From Adiantum capillus-veneris (lineage: Eukaryota > Streptophyta > Polypodiopsida > Polypodiales > Pteridaceae): 64,000 nucleotides of DNA. Made by a program: the position numbers and the translations under genes. The stretch lies in assembly GCA_014529385.2 (NCBI GenBank), contig CM043944.1, positions 50,039,768 through 50,103,767 on the forward strand. Reading direction: 5' to 3'. The notes under the pieces are model-generated. The model made no database searches, was not told where the DNA came from, and saw nothing but the letters and a program-made list of their open reading frames with translations. How positions within the stretch are numbered: position 1 is the first letter of the stretch; the number at the start of each line of letters is the position of its first letter. This document shows positions 32,110 to 43,455 of the stretch, one piece after another.

Positions 32110-33830
32110 TGCTGAGCATTAGTTACCTTCCAGCCAATAGGATACCGCAAGTGTCTAACAATCACATGTGGATCAAGAATATCTCCAGGTCACAAAAGAT
32201 GATGCCAGTCACGTGCGTTAAGAGGCAGGAGTTTGGATTTTCGAAAATTGACCATCAGGCCAACCGCAAGCCCAAATGTATCCAATGCCTGCATAATCTC
32301 TCACATGTCATCTTAATAGTTGTGAGGCATGATCAATGAGTCATCAGCATAAGCCTACCCAATAAAGTCATTTCCAAAGGGTAATTGCAACTCGTGAAGA
32401 TGACCAAGCGAAGTCAAGTGATCCAAACGCAACAACAAGGGGTGAATGGCAATAGCATACAATAAAGCACTGGGGGAGCAACCTTGCGTGACAGAGCATC
32501 CAAGTGGCCAAGGGTCAGTCAACTCACCTTTAACAAGGGTACTATGAGCATACAAGAAACATTAACATTGGCTAACTGGGTATATTTGGCATATTCCATT
32601 CCAATTAAGACATTAGCCAACTTATCCATGATTTGGCGACGAGGGATGAAGCCATACTAAGCCGTATGGATACCCGCAAGAAGAGGCACCTTGATGCGAT
32701 GAACAATAATTTTGGCCAAGATCTTGTATATGACCGGCATAAGAGTGATCGGCCGCCAATGAGAGAACTGCTCACAAAGCGCTTGTTTAGGTAATACTTT
32801 CAGCAAGCCTTCTTTCCAAGGTAATGGCAAGTTCTACTTAGTCAATGCAACATTCATCATGTAGAGTAAAGGATCTTTTAAGGGCTCCCAAAAGGAGAGA
32901 AAAAATACTGCAGTGAGCCCATCCCAATGAGGGGAACACCATCTGCCGAGAACAAGTAACATTGAGTGCAATTCATTTTCAATAAAATCCACCTCCATTG
33001 CTTGTGCATCTTGAGGCGAGAGTATTGAATGCACCGTAGATAACAAAAGTTGTCGCGCATGATGAGTTTCAGCACAAGCCGGAGAAGGAGCAACAAATAC
33101 ATTCTCAAAGTGTGAAGCTATGGCATCATCAAGCTCATGTTTTGAGGCTATCCAAGAGCCCGGCCAGAGCAAAACCCTCTTGATGGTTTGAGAGGCCCTT
33201 GAATGGTGTAGTGCTTAAAAAACTGTTTGAAGGTACATCCCTTATCCACAAACGCTCGATATCGAGTCTGAATTTGCCATTTATCTAGTTTGCGTTTATC
33301 ATTGTGTTACAGACATACACCTAACAAAGTGTTGTCGATTCGCATTCTGATAATGGGCCCTTATCAGCCAAAAGTTGGAGCTCTTGATAGACATATTTGG
33401 CATCCTCAACATCCCCGCGTAACTCAAGCATATAGTGCTTGCCATAATCCTGAATCTCACATTGCACACGCATGATGAAACAATACCAAGCAATATCAAG
33501 ATCAAGATGCATTTGGGCGACCAATGGGGGAATAACATCATATATCATCTTGCGGAACGCCCCCTGTAAAAGATAGGCCTTATTGATGTGTAGCAGACTT
33601 TCTCTAGGAGAAGCTAATCGCAAAACAGTCGCCTAGAGTGCAAGGTCATCAAATGAGAGGCATGATCAAACAACAACAAGGTGTGGTCTATGCTCATCTC
33701 GCATACAAACTCATCATATTGTTGCATGCTAAGGGCATACCACTGATCTAATCGTCCCCCCCCCCCAACCCTCTTAAAAAAAAAAAAAAGCGCGCACGCA
33801 CAAACAAGAACAATCTTTTTAACATGCAAA
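32110..33830 (-). pseudogene. LINE-gamma reverse transcriptase, decayed
   Basis: A third LINE type on the minus strand. 33,829-33,614 has an endonuclease-end-like RLDQWYALSMQQYDEF and DHTLLLFDHASHL. 33,172-32,834 reads LDDAIASHFENVFVAPSP and WDGLTAVFFLSFWEPL. Further down are WRPITLMPVIYKILAKIIV, then QGCSPSALLYAIAIHPLL (32,440-32,500). Stops and frameshifts interrupt every domain and the FADD box is lost. Boundaries are approximate. It shares style with the + strand fragment at 50,450-51,660. Confidence 0.75.
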
Positions 33831-33989
33831 GGAATAACAAATTATCACTAGCACATCAAAGAGTGATCAACATGAATATGATAAGAATAGGTTAACACTA
33901 TGGATAGCCCATAAAGCCTCACATTCATTAAGGTATAGCATGCGTGTCACATGCACGCTAGTGGTGAGGAAAGAAGTGCTAATGATTAC

Positions 33990-34359
33990 CGAAGGCATTT
34001 CCAATTGTTGATGATTCTTGAAAGCCGATGGTAACAGCAATACAAAGAAGCATAAGAATATAATTGACTTCAGGAGAGTAAATTTGACCTTCTGTTGACT
34101 GGGACGTGTGCACCATTTTAACTCTGGGAAAATAGTGAAGGGATACTGACTGCCTGACAGTGGAGAAGCTGGCTGATATTAAGCCTTGACTTGCAACTAT
34201 TGCAGCTAGAGTGGCAATTACAAACATGGGCCAAAAAACAGGCTTCGGAAGGCTCTTATAGAAAGCATTTTTGTGATCATCAGGATGCTTTATCAAGTAG
34301 GCAGATTGGCCAGCATATTGCAATATCACACTGGGGTAAACAAAAGTAGAAAATGCCAC
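33990..34359 (-). CDS. K+ transporter exon f
   Basis: Acceptor gatgcag at 34,360, donor GTAATC from 33,989. Reads [72 protein letters not shown] and ends STIGNAFG, where canonical proteins continue GIAE in the next exon. That exon was not found downstream down to position 1. 370 nt, phase 0 to 1. Confidence 0.92.
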
Positions 34360-34536
34360 CTGCATCATCATGTGATTTGAATAAACCAACAAGAAATTAA
34401 TTTGCAACATAGCAACCCACATACACGAAATTGAACAAACAAGGCTCGATGAACAATTAATGAAAGTGAGTAAGGAAGTGTGCTACGTAATTAACTAGGT
34501 TTTTTGGCTGGAAGATCTTTTTATCAAGAATTTACT

Positions 34537-34589
34537 TGGATAGAACGCTTGTTAAAGTGCCCTAAGTCTGCAAACATTGCCTCAGCACC
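34537..34589 (-). CDS. K+ transporter 53-bp micro-exon e (GAEAMFADLGHF)
   Basis: Acceptor AG 34,591-34,590, donor GTAAAT from 34,536. With the preceding G it reads GAEAMFADLGHFNKRSIQ, the strongest motif of the KUP/HAK family. Ends in phase 0. Confidence 0.93.
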
Positions 34590-34879
34590 TATCAGACGAC
34601 AAAAGATTCAAGATGACAGCTAACAAACAAGTTCATGACGTCCACTACCTGCTATTAAAAATTTAAACACATTCTATGATACTCATTACTCTCCTCTTCC
34701 TCTACTAGTTTGTTGAATCCTTCTAGTTATCCCAATTCTCACATTTCACGAGCATTTCATTAACACCTAATATGTTGACTGCCCTTATAATTTTAACCTC
34801 ATGAGCTAGCAAGCAAAATCATCCTTTTGCTGGCCTTTTCTCAAGCAAGTGCTTCGCACGTACTGGAAAGTAGCAATAC

Positions 34880-35140
34880 CTGTTACGCATAGAACTGTGC
34901 CACCTAGCATACTCCAGCCTTGCTTTCCATTCTTTGAGAATAAAGCAATGATGTAATGTGGTGAACAGGCCTTGAAAATTCCTGGGTAATGGTGCTGAAT
35001 ATTGAATATACCAATAAGAGCTGTTGTCAGAAGCCATACAGACATGATTGGAGAAAAAAGGAAGCTGACACCAGCTGTACCAATCCTTTGGGTTAGAAAA
35101 ATTGCCACAAGAATAGCAATGGAGATGACTATTACAGTAG
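34880..35140 (-). CDS. K+ transporter exon d
   Basis: Acceptor tgttctgcag ending at 35,141, donor at 34,879. Encodes STVIVISIAILVAIFLTQRI, GTAGVSFLFSPIMSVWLLTT, a further helix, HYPGIFKACSPHYIIALF and the conserved WSMLGGTVLCVTG. QRIGT..V...F.P matches canonical QRFGTSKVGFAFAP. 261 nt, phase 1 to 1. Confidence 0.92.
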
Positions 35141-35218
35141 CTGCAGAACAAGAAAAACTATTACCAAGGAAAATAAAAAGTACACAGGAAAAGCCTGATT
35201 ATTGTGTTAAGCACTCAC

Positions 35219-35269
35219 ATTTGCTTATTGAAGATGATGCCAACTCTATACCCTCGATTGATGATAAAA
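35219..35269 (-). CDS. K+ transporter 51-bp micro-exon c
   Basis: Acceptor AG at 35,271-35,270, donor GTGAGT from 35,218. Completes Val from the previous exon's G and reads LSSIEGIELASSSISK, matching the family's VLSAVSGI..A segment after LTPSIS. It is 16.5 kb away from exon b. A nearer-looking acceptor at about 35,284 was rejected because it gives the wrong frame. Confidence 0.82.
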
Positions 35270-36249
35270 CTGTTTCAAATACACTGGTTAAAATAAGAAA
35301 ATAGTAATTTTCCTGTATAATGATGTTGTTTTCAGAACAAAACTTCCTGAATACAAGAAAAACCTAGCACATTCCTAATAAGAGTCAATTATCTGGCTTT
35401 AATTGCACCTATTTGATGGTCTGCACATTTCAAGAAGCTACAGAAGGCTCACTTCTGAAAAGCATGTAATTACATCATCAAGTAGTTTTGTTGGTTTGCC
35501 AATAGTTGGCCTCTACACAATCATCTATTGTCCAAAAATGTCACTAACACATGCAAAATCCTCAACTTCTAGTGGAGATGGTGCTACTTTCCCACTGCGT
35601 GGGCTGTGTACTTCTTTTCATAAACAAAGGAAATTCTGATATATTCTTCGGCTTTTGATGCTGAATTTGCAAGTGATATAGGTTTGTATTTGGGGGCCAC
35701 GAGGCCAATCTTCAGCAGGGCCAGCAGGCTCTAGAGAATTTTTGTGGAGCATCAATGCACTGATCAAGTGGTGCAAGCTGGTTAGATTTAGGGTTTGTCG
35801 CTTCAATTATTTTATCTCCTTTGATCCTTTTTGAGTTGTGGAATGCACAAGAGAAGTTTTGAATTGGCTCAAAAAGTATCATAGATGAAGAAACTTTTCA
35901 ACAAGATTCTCCATACATCCTCCTCACAGAATCTAGTTTTGATTTGTACTACTAAAGTGTCCATACTTTCTACTTAACTCAGGTCTGGACATACTTCTAA
36001 TTTGATATTAATCTCAAGGTTTAAGATCCTTTGTTGCGTAGTTCAGTACCTGTTTGATATCTAATGTGATAATGAAGAGCATTGACCAAGAGATCCCTCC
36101 GTACGTAAATGGTCCCTAGGTGATGACTTTTGGAGGTTTTCTCCTTAGAATCCTATGCATTATATAGGGTGTCAAGTTGGTATTGATTTGACATGAGAGC
36201 AGCAGATTGTGCCTCTACTGAAACTCACCTTGTATCTCTTTGGCCAGGA
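35270..36249. other. Intron sequence without recognised feature
   Basis: Part of the 16.5-kb intron between exons b and c. AT-rich unique-looking sequence with short meaningless ORFs. I see no element signature here. Confidence 0.6.
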
Positions 36250-36570
36250 GGATAGGGGGGGCCACCAAAGTACTTTGGCGACTGTGTGGTACACCTGTTC
36301 CTGGATTATTTGGAGCTCCTATATAGGCCAAATTCGGTGGCTTCTCTTATATTTTCCTTTGGCCTGGTTGGGGGGAGACAATCTGTGTGTGCCAAGTATG
36401 CTTGGTCGATTATTACTTTGCCTACCTCTTGCGTTGGGAGGCTTGAGATCGTTGATTGTGCCCATCAAAGTCAGGCAATTTGCCTACCTTTGTCGGTGAA
36501 CTTGGGATCATTGACCATGTTCACATCAAAATTGGGCACTGCTAGGGGCGCTCATTGTTCATGGTCTTTT
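36250..36570 (+). pseudogene. LINE fragment, post-RT region
   Basis: The plus strand reads LFLDYLELLYRPNSVASLIF and CAKYAWSIITLPTSCVGRLEIVD. This parallels ISQVERLIRNFLWSG...RSVITLPCSQGGLGIID in LINE alpha1 ORF2. It is a short decayed piece, cut on the right by the LTR of element G. Confidence 0.65.
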
Positions 36571-36576
36571 GCTGGG

Positions 36577-37402
36577 TGCCAAGGTCGTAGTTATGTTTAT
36601 ACCTTACCAGGGAAGTGAGGCCGTGGACATGGCACTATGGCGTGTTTTCTCACAACGAAATATGTCTAATTTGGTTTACAAATGTACATATGTCATGTGC
36701 ATTGAGATGGCACACTCGTTTTGCCTCGAATGTTCAATGCAGGCGATCTCGGCCAAAAATAGAAAGTTTCATTCGTGAAAGATGTGTCCCAAGTGCTTGC
36801 CAAGTGGAAAAATGAGGTTCAACAAGTAATTTGAGTCCAAAGGGACTCTCCACAAATTTAGGAAATTTTCCTAGCTCGTTTGAGCTTTTTACGGACAAAG
36901 AAGAGCATTTTTGGGATAAAAACGGCCACAAAATGATCAAAATTAGCCTAAAAATAACAAGAAATAGCTCAAAATGCCACATCAACGGCGGTGCCGTCCT
37001 TGCTCAAGCTGGGGGAGAGTTCATAGAGCCAAAAATGACCTCTGTTCGATATCTAGCCATTGTAAGGGAGGGTGCTAGTGTAGTGCTATGCTTTCCATCG
37101 TATGTTCAAGGCTGTGAGGCCACCAATTAGGGTTTAATCTCCTCAAACAACCATTTGACTTGTGTAATGAGGTTTTGAAGCTTCCATGACATGGCAAAAG
37201 AGCACTATATATGTGCAATTAAGAGCGAGGCTACATCAAATCTTCACAGACACGAGAGTTTTGAGTTGATCTTGGTTGTTTTCTAGAGTGAGGCTTTTAT
37301 GGTTGGAGTTTTTTTCTTTTCGAGTGTGTCTTTTGCATGATTCACTTGATTTTGCTCCCACGCCCGACGCTTTCCTAGCTGCATTGCGTACTTCTTGATA
37401 CA
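36577..37402 (+). repeat. Element G 5' LTR
   Basis: TGCCAAGGTCGTAG...TACTTCTTGATACA. The right part aligns with 49,690-50,072, for example AGAGTGAGGCTTTTATGGTT, present in both. Confidence 0.82.
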
Positions 37403-37406
37403 GTTT

Positions 37407-37423
37407 TGGTGAACCCGACATGA
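37407..37423 (+). promoter_or_regulatory. Primer-binding site of element G, tRNA-Trp-like
   Basis: TGGTGAACCCGACATGA begins four bases after the LTR. It is complementary to the 3' end of plant tRNA-Trp (as I remember it, ...TCACGTCGGGTTCA plus CCA) with one mismatch. This supports the LTR boundary. Confidence 0.7.
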
Positions 37424-37484
37424 AGCAAGCTAGGGTGAGGGTTCAAGAGCTCTTTCAAAGGTCTCAATATAAGGCTTTAAAGCT

Positions 37485-38112
37485 ATGAAGCAACAAGAGC
37501 AACAGGGTAAGCTTTTTGACCAAGGTACAATGCAAATGTTCCAAGCATTTGCTATGTTTAGGGTACAACAACATGCTGCAGAAAGAAGGGAGATGTCAAC
37601 AACCAAAGCCCTTCAGTATATTGTGAATAAAATGGATTAATTTAAGCGGAAAGATGCCACAAAGTATTTTCGTGGTTAAGTGAAGTAGATAGAGTTACAA
37701 CGAGTACCAGAGGCAGAGATGATTGGAACTTTCGAGCTTGTTGTAGTTTGTGATTCTTGAGATTAGAGAGCATGTAAGGGGAATTAAGGAGCAGCATGGA
37801 AGAGATTGGGAGCGATTCAAAAAGGAAGAATACTTCATGGAAGACTCTGAGAGGGTTACAAAACGAACTTTCTTAGAGTGGTCTCAAAGCTGAAAGAAGG
37901 GCTTTCTATCACTTAACTGTTGAAGGAATTTGAGCGCACTATTCTCAACTATCATGAACACAACGAGGCACTTTGGATAGTGAAAAGATTGAATTGTTTC
38001 TTCAAGCTACGAGAGCCGAGCTTCAAGAAAAGTTAAGAGCTACTGTCAGAAGACAAGAACACACAACAAGGTTTAAAAGTTGAGTGGAAACAGGTTGAGG
38101 ACGTAGTCTCAT
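37485..38112 (+). pseudogene. Element G Gag remnant
   Basis: Starts MKQQEQQGKLFDQGTMQMF. With shifts and stops it continues through ERREMSTTKALQYIVNKMD, ELQRVPEAEMIGTFELVV, a stretch rich in WERFKKEEYF-like codons, and LLKEFERTILNYHEHNEAL. The order resembles the Gag of plant chromovirus-like elements. It ends where a family-alpha LTR is inserted. Confidence 0.6.
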
Positions 38113-38630
38113 TGTAGCAAGAAAAGTGTGTCCTTCTCTCTACTGTGGGTGCTCCTCAGTGCAATATGCGTAAAACCTCACTCTAACAGAACGAAAACAA
38201 AACACAACAATGGAACGAGAAACTCAAGACACAACAATAGACTGAAAACACCATGGAACTTGACTAACTCATGGAACCAATACAGACTCTAGCTGGCAGC
38301 ACACTCAGCTCCAAGCCCAGGACTCACAGGTACAATGGAGGTGTCAAGGCTCCAATGTGCACGGAGAGTGCAGAAGTGCGGTGTTGGACACAAGACACAA
38401 GACTCAAGATGCTAGACCATAGCAAGTAGATGAAGTCTACGACGACTAGATCACAAAAAGTAGATGAAGTCTACGACGACTAGAACCAATCACACATATA
38501 TACAATTATAAAGAACCACCAACGGCTAGCAAACTATCCAAGTCCAGCTACATCTATCTCAAAACTGTGGTGGTGGTGATCTAGCCACGGTATCCACTAG
38601 ACCACCACCTATATCACTGCGCAAGCGAGA
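38113..38630 (-). repeat. Family-alpha LTR, minus orientation, truncated
   Basis: Begins TGTAGCAAGAAAAGTGTGTC and follows the LTR consensus to ACTGCGCAAGCGAGA, where about 80 bp of the usual end are missing. It carries a 33-bp direct duplication (GTAGATGAAGTCTACGACG at about 38,426 and 38,459). It meets the next LTR head to head. Confidence 0.82.
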
Positions 38631-38631
38631 C

Positions 38632-39163
38632 TGTAGCAGGGCTATAGTGTTACTTACACAAGTCAAGCAATTTGTTACAACTAGTATGGAGTTCACACTG
38701 GACGGACTCTCGCTTGGGCAGTGACGTGGCATTGATACGGGTGGTGGTCTAGTGGACACCATGGCCAGATCACCACCACCACAGTTTGCAGATAGATGTA
38801 TCTCGATTGGAATATTTTGCTAGCCTTGGTGGCTCTTTTATGATTGTATATATGAGCTTCGTTAGGTTCTAGTCGTCATATGTTTTATCTACTTTCCATG
38901 ATCTAGCGTATTGAGTCTTGTGTCTTGTGTCCCAGCACCCCACTTCTACACTGTCCCTGCACATTGGAGCCTCGACACCCCCATTGTACCTGTGAGTCCT
39001 GGGCTTCGAGCTGAGTGTGCTGCCATCTAGAGTCCGTACTGGTTCCATGAGTTAGTTGAGTTCCATGGTGTTCTGAGTCTATTAATGTGTCTTGAGTTTC
39101 TCGTTCCATTGCAATGTTGTGTTTACTTTATGTTGGAGTGAGGTTTCACGCATATTGCAGTCA
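38632..39163 (+). repeat. Element E 5' LTR, plus orientation
   Basis: Begins TGTAGCAGGGCTATAGTG. Reads as an imperfect reverse complement of 38,113-38,630 over nearly the whole length. Its last ~45 bp are deleted, so that TTGCAG joins directly to leader sequence GTGCTTTCATTTTTGGC. Confidence 0.82.
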
Positions 39164-39748
39164 TGTGCTTTCATTTTTGGCCCGCCCACTGAGACCTAAC
39201 TGAAGTCTCACTCCACTCCACTAAGCCTAAATAGTTGAGCAACTAGCTGGTTCAGCCCTCGCCTCGTCTAGTCTGTTGATGTGGTCCAGCCTGGTCTAGA
39301 CCAACTTCATCCTCGTCTAGCTTGGTCTAGTCCATCTTCGCCTCATTCAGCCTAGTCTAGCTGGTCTAGTCTCTATTGCCCTTGTCCAGCCGGAGTGGTC
39401 TAGCTTGGTCTAGTCGAGTCAGGTCCAGTGGGTCTAGACTATCCAACAAGTTCAAAGGTCCTCGCGCCTAGAGCTTGGGTGTGTTTGTTACTACTGCATG
39501 ACCCATACAAGGCAGTCTAAAGATCGACAAAACCCACTATTGAGCCCTCTACTACCACAGAAAGCGCCAACCTTTCGTGCCGAGTAGAAAACCACCAGCC
39601 CCACTATCCCTACCTCCCAAGCATCTACCTCCACTCCCTCAACCAGTTCTTCACCTCCCAAGTCACCTTCCCTAGTACACTTCCCACTAAGTGTGTTACT
39701 GTGAGCTCTTGAGCAACAGGCTCCTAAGCTCTTTAGCAATATGCAACC

Positions 39749-41640
39749 ATGGAGGAGCTGGCAAGCGTTCTAGCTAAGGTGAACATAAAGTTTCCAACTT
39801 TCAAAGGACTCTCCACAGAGGATGCAAACGACCATGCTAGGAGATTTGTATCACTTCAGGGGTCGTGGCCTCATTGGAGAAGACGCCTACCTAGTGCTCT
39901 TTCTGTCAACCTTGGATGGTTTAGCAGATAAATGGTACAGCTGGTTTGCTGAGAACCAATTACTTGGGCAACACTAAGGCGACAAATCTGTGAAGCTTTC
40001 AGAGCAGGTGACTTTCAAGAGAAGGTTCTGGATGAGTTGGCAAACCTAGTGCTCCAACCAAATGACACTTTTCCAAAACTCATGATCAGAACAAAGTCTC
40101 TGGTCGCCAAGCTTCTGCAGCAACCACGGGAATACATGGTCAAAAAATGGGTGGAGAAGGCTCTCCCTAAGACTTCTCAGCAAAAACTCTGAGGGAGTCT
40201 CCAACCTGAAGCCACTCTAGAGGAGTTTCACTGTTGCTACTAGGATAGAAGGGGCAAGGAAGTTATTCAACGACCCTCCTTAGGTAGAGACTACCTGAGT
40301 ACTCTTGAAAAGTCCATCTGACCCCTTGATTTCTTTACGCAGGGAACTAGAAGCACTGAAGTTACAACGAGCTCTGCAAGAGGAGAGATCCTTTTCTGTT
40401 CAACAGGAGAAGCCTCCACATCAAGAGGCTTTGGACCCAATCTAGAAGAGCTCAGGGCTCAGCAGGAGTCTAAGGTTGTGGTCTGGTGTAGCTCATGTCG
40501 CTCTCTAGGGCATCCTCCACACGAATGCTCCCTTCGGGCCTATTGCCACCTCTGTGAAAAATCTGGACATGAAGACAGATTGCTGCTACCTAAAGTGATT
40601 GCGGGACCACCTCGTCCCCCGACACGCCCGTCTAATCGGCGCATTTTGTGCTACACATGGGCGGAATATGGGCATTACCAAAGCAAACGTCCCCTACTTG
40701 AAGGGTCTCATCCTTTCCGTCATTGCCTTGAGGCTAAGGATCATTGCAGTAAGGATTGTCCCAAACAACGGGCGCCCCCGTCTTCGAGCCCAGGTGGAAA
40801 CCAACCAGAGTTCATGCTTCCAAAGATCAACTCGTTAGCCATGAGCACCATCCCTCAGTCATCACCTGCTACTCATGTGGTTGCCCCTCAGAAAAAGCTG
40901 CAGCAGGTGGAGGAGCCCATTGGTGTCCTCAGTCGGGCACAGAGGGCAGCCCTGGGCCTCAGTCTTCCAGAAGGTCCAACTCTTCCATCCCTAGTTTCAC
41001 AACTTAGTCCACCTCCAGTAGCTGACAAGCCATCCATTAGTGCCAAAAGCCGACCTACCTCTATGCTCTCTAATATTGATGGGGCCTTATTAGAAGTAGT
41101 GGTGGCTGACTTGCGACAGATCAAGGCACCGGAGAATGCCATGATCCAAAGAGAAAACCTACAACAGAGACTATCTTGAAGAATACCTTTTAGCAAGTGT
41201 CACTCTACGACATGCTCCGGTTAGATGCAAATCTTTGAAGTGACACCCTTGCAATCATTCAATCTCTGTACCTCAGTGCACGGTCCAGTGGCGGGCACCT
41301 CCCATTGTAGTCCTCAGAGTTCTACATGATCTCCTATCCGGATCCCACTGCACCCCCACTAATTACAGAAGTCCTCGTCTGATGGTGTCTATTCTAGGGC
41401 GCCAATTCTTAGGTGTAATCGTGGATGGTGCATATGACATTCACTATGCTGGCATTGGGTCTCTAGCCTACTAGGTAGTAGGCCCGCCCCATTCACACTG
41501 ACTTTGGCTCACCAGAGGGCTGTCTACCGCTTGGACATAGTAGACAAGGTGCCTCTGTAGGTACACGACTTCACATTCAGCTTGGATTTTGTCGTGGTTC
41601 GCCTTCCCTAGGTTGAGGGCATCCAACGTCATGGGCTCAG
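39749..41640 (+). pseudogene. Element E Gag and protease remnant
   Basis: MEELASVLAKVNIKFPTFKGL begins the conserved capsid region, frameshifted near 39,855. 40,478-41,179 is open and has CSSCRSLGHPPHEC, CHLCEKSGHED and CYTWAEYGHYQSK (Cys to Trp), then LSRAQRAALGLSLPEG and the spacer before protease. LYDMLRLDANL and an ILGRQFLGVIVDGAYD remnant at 41,390-41,440 mark the protease, now broken. Confidence 0.78.
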
Positions 41641-41685
41641 GCAATCCACCACACTATCTAGGTATATCACACTTCTTTCAAAGCA

Positions 41686-42105
41686 ATGACCAATCACACC
41701 CCTTTTCAACTAGCCTTCAGACTAGAAGCCATTGCCCCTTTCGAATTCAACTCAAACTCTCCTAAGGTAGGCAATTTTCGTGTTGATTGTGGTGTGGAAT
41801 CTGCACACTTCTCTCATCTCTCCATGCTTGAAGAAAGCAGATTGTTAGCTTCCAATACTCTCCAAGCACAGCAGCTCCGCCGCAAAGCGTGGCATGATCG
41901 TCATCTTTGCAGGCCGAAAATCATGCAAGGGTCCTTGGTGCTACTCTATCAAGCACACTATCAAAAAAAAGGAAAGAAGCTGGTCCCGCCTGGCAAGGGC
42001 CATACAAAGTGCAAGAAATTTTACCACAGGGAGCGATGCAGTTAGACACTCTAGACGGTATTCCTTTGCTACTTGCGAATGGATCTAGAGTAAAGCGCTA
42101 TTAAC
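41686..42105 (+). pseudogene. Integrase C-terminal fragment in element E
   Basis: Reads MTNHTPFQLAFRLEAIAPFEF, then LRRKAWHDRHLCR and GSLVLLYQAHYQKKGKKLVPPGKG. These are the standard Ty3/gypsy integrase C-terminal features (TPF.LV.G.EA..P.E, R..WHDRH, G.LVL.Y). A frameshift near 42,010 follows. Nothing of reverse transcriptase, RNase H or integrase core lies between it and the protease. Confidence 0.85.
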
Positions 42106-42839
42106 ACTCAAACTCACATAGGTCAACAGACAATTCTCCTCCTTATAAGGAACTTTATATTTGAAGGATCCCCATTCTTCCAATTCAATCTGCTCTACGC
42201 CAAGAAATCCATGTGTCGATCTTGTGTCACCAAGTATTCTTCTCCTCGCTTTCATCTCTGACTATTTGTAACCACAGTGTTCTCCTTTATAAGTTCTTGT
42301 ATTGCCTTGATTGATCTTGATGATAGCGCATATTCATTTTCTATCTTATTGTGATTTCCATTGCTCTATTGATAATGTGAGTTGGTTTTCTAAGCTCTTG
42401 TATTTACCTTTTGCTTTTCATGTACACTCTTTCTTAAACCTCGAAATCATGTCAATGCCTTAGGCAAACTGCCCAAACTTTCCAATTTCATGTGTCTCGC
42501 AGTTTAGTCTACCCTTCCTTTGAGATAATACTAGCCTATTTCATATTGTCAGTAGAGTCAAGTTAGAGTTTGCAAAAGATTGGCTTGCAAACTTCTAGTA
42601 AATCAATGATTGAACGGCTTGCACACCATGCTTTCAAGGAAGAAAGCGATTGTTTCTTTCAACATTTGACCTGATTAGCAACATCCAAAAAAAAATTCAA
42701 AAGCCACTACAAGGTTTTGAGTACCCTATGGGCATACACTGAGCACGAAGAGCTACGACTTTGATCTCCTATTTGAGAGCTACGCATTTGATCTCTTGTT
42801 CTGTGTGCTTGACCAGATCTCTCTTTCTCAAAGCCGTAT
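42106..42839. other. Element E 3' internal region, no coding signal
   Basis: AT-rich, no domain recognised and no repeat with the rest of the window noticed. Confidence 0.5.
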
Positions 42840-42965
42840 CCCACCTCTCCCCCCGCTCGCTACCCACCCCCTCGCCCCTACCCACCCCCCTCGCCCCTAC
42901 CAACCCCTTCTCACCCACTCCCACCTACCCACAACCTCTCGTCCCTACCCACCCCATCTCACCTT
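42840..42965. repeat. C-rich minisatellite, element E
   Basis: TACCCACCCCCTCGCCCC-type units, the reverse complement of the array at 2,728-3,292, oriented with the + strand coding of E. It is shorter than in B and C. Confidence 0.85.
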
Positions 42966-42969
42966 CTCG

Positions 42970-43455
42970 AACGTCTTTAGGCTATATCAACGTTCCTAGG
43001 ATTCTCTAGCGTTCTCCTCCACCCTTCTCCAGAGGACCCTGTACAGGATCTTGGAGCACGACAGCATCCGCAGAGCTCTCCATGTAAGCTAATGTGGGAT
43101 TTTGATAGTATCTGTAAGTGTTGTATGTAAGATTTTGTGGTCTCAATGCCGCCTCTTGTACATCAATCTGCCAGTGAGTTTACAGTGTGTTCGGTATACC
43201 AGTCTCAACGCCGTCTCCTGTACACCAATTTGTCAGTGAGTTTATAGTGTGTATGGTATACCACAGTCTGCAGTGGGTTTGTGTCACTATGTCACTATGG
43301 TAGGTAGCAGCAGGCAGTCAAGCAGGGAAGCCTTGAGAAAGAGGCTTGCCCCTGCTGAAAGACATATTAGTTGTGTAGATGAAGAAGAATCCAACCACAG
43401 CAGCCATGGCGTTGCAGACATGACTTCGAGTGCATCTAGTGACGAAAGCTACAGG
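42970..43455 (+). pseudogene. Fragment H: retroelement leader and ORF start, split by hAT-1
   Basis: 43,140-43,263 is a tandem duplication of about 62 bp (core CCAGTGAGTTTACAGTGTGT versus TCAGTGAGTTTATAGTGTGT). An ORF starts at 43,297 (MVGSSRQSSREALRKRL) and runs Ser/Glu-rich to the hAT target site at 43,455. Removing the hAT and one target copy joins it in frame to 46,559-46,696 (ASTHDLDSDSSSESGPS to a TAA), 98 codons. It looks like the start of an LTR-element Gag, but no domain confirms it. The right end is truncated by relic F. Confidence 0.55.

Larger units (their letters stand above)
38632..42970 (+). mobile_element. LTR-alpha element E, decayed
   Basis: Plus-strand family member: LTR, leader repeats (39,240-39,480), Gag (39,749-40,830), protease-like remnant (to 41,640), an integrase C-terminal piece (41,686-42,105), 3' internal sequence and the C-rich complement of the minisatellite (42,840-42,965). 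No 3' LTR follows. It is the most mutated copy and the only one with pol-derived sequence beyond the protease. Confidence 0.8.

Noticed and set aside
36831-37130. Host gene exon (99-codon ORF)
   Set aside because: It lies inside the 5' LTR of element G and is not conserved in the matching 3' LTR.
38113-42970. One complete element bounded by the two LTRs at 38 kb
   Set aside because: The two LTRs are in opposite orientation and adjacent, so they cannot be the ends of one element. E has only its 5' LTR here.
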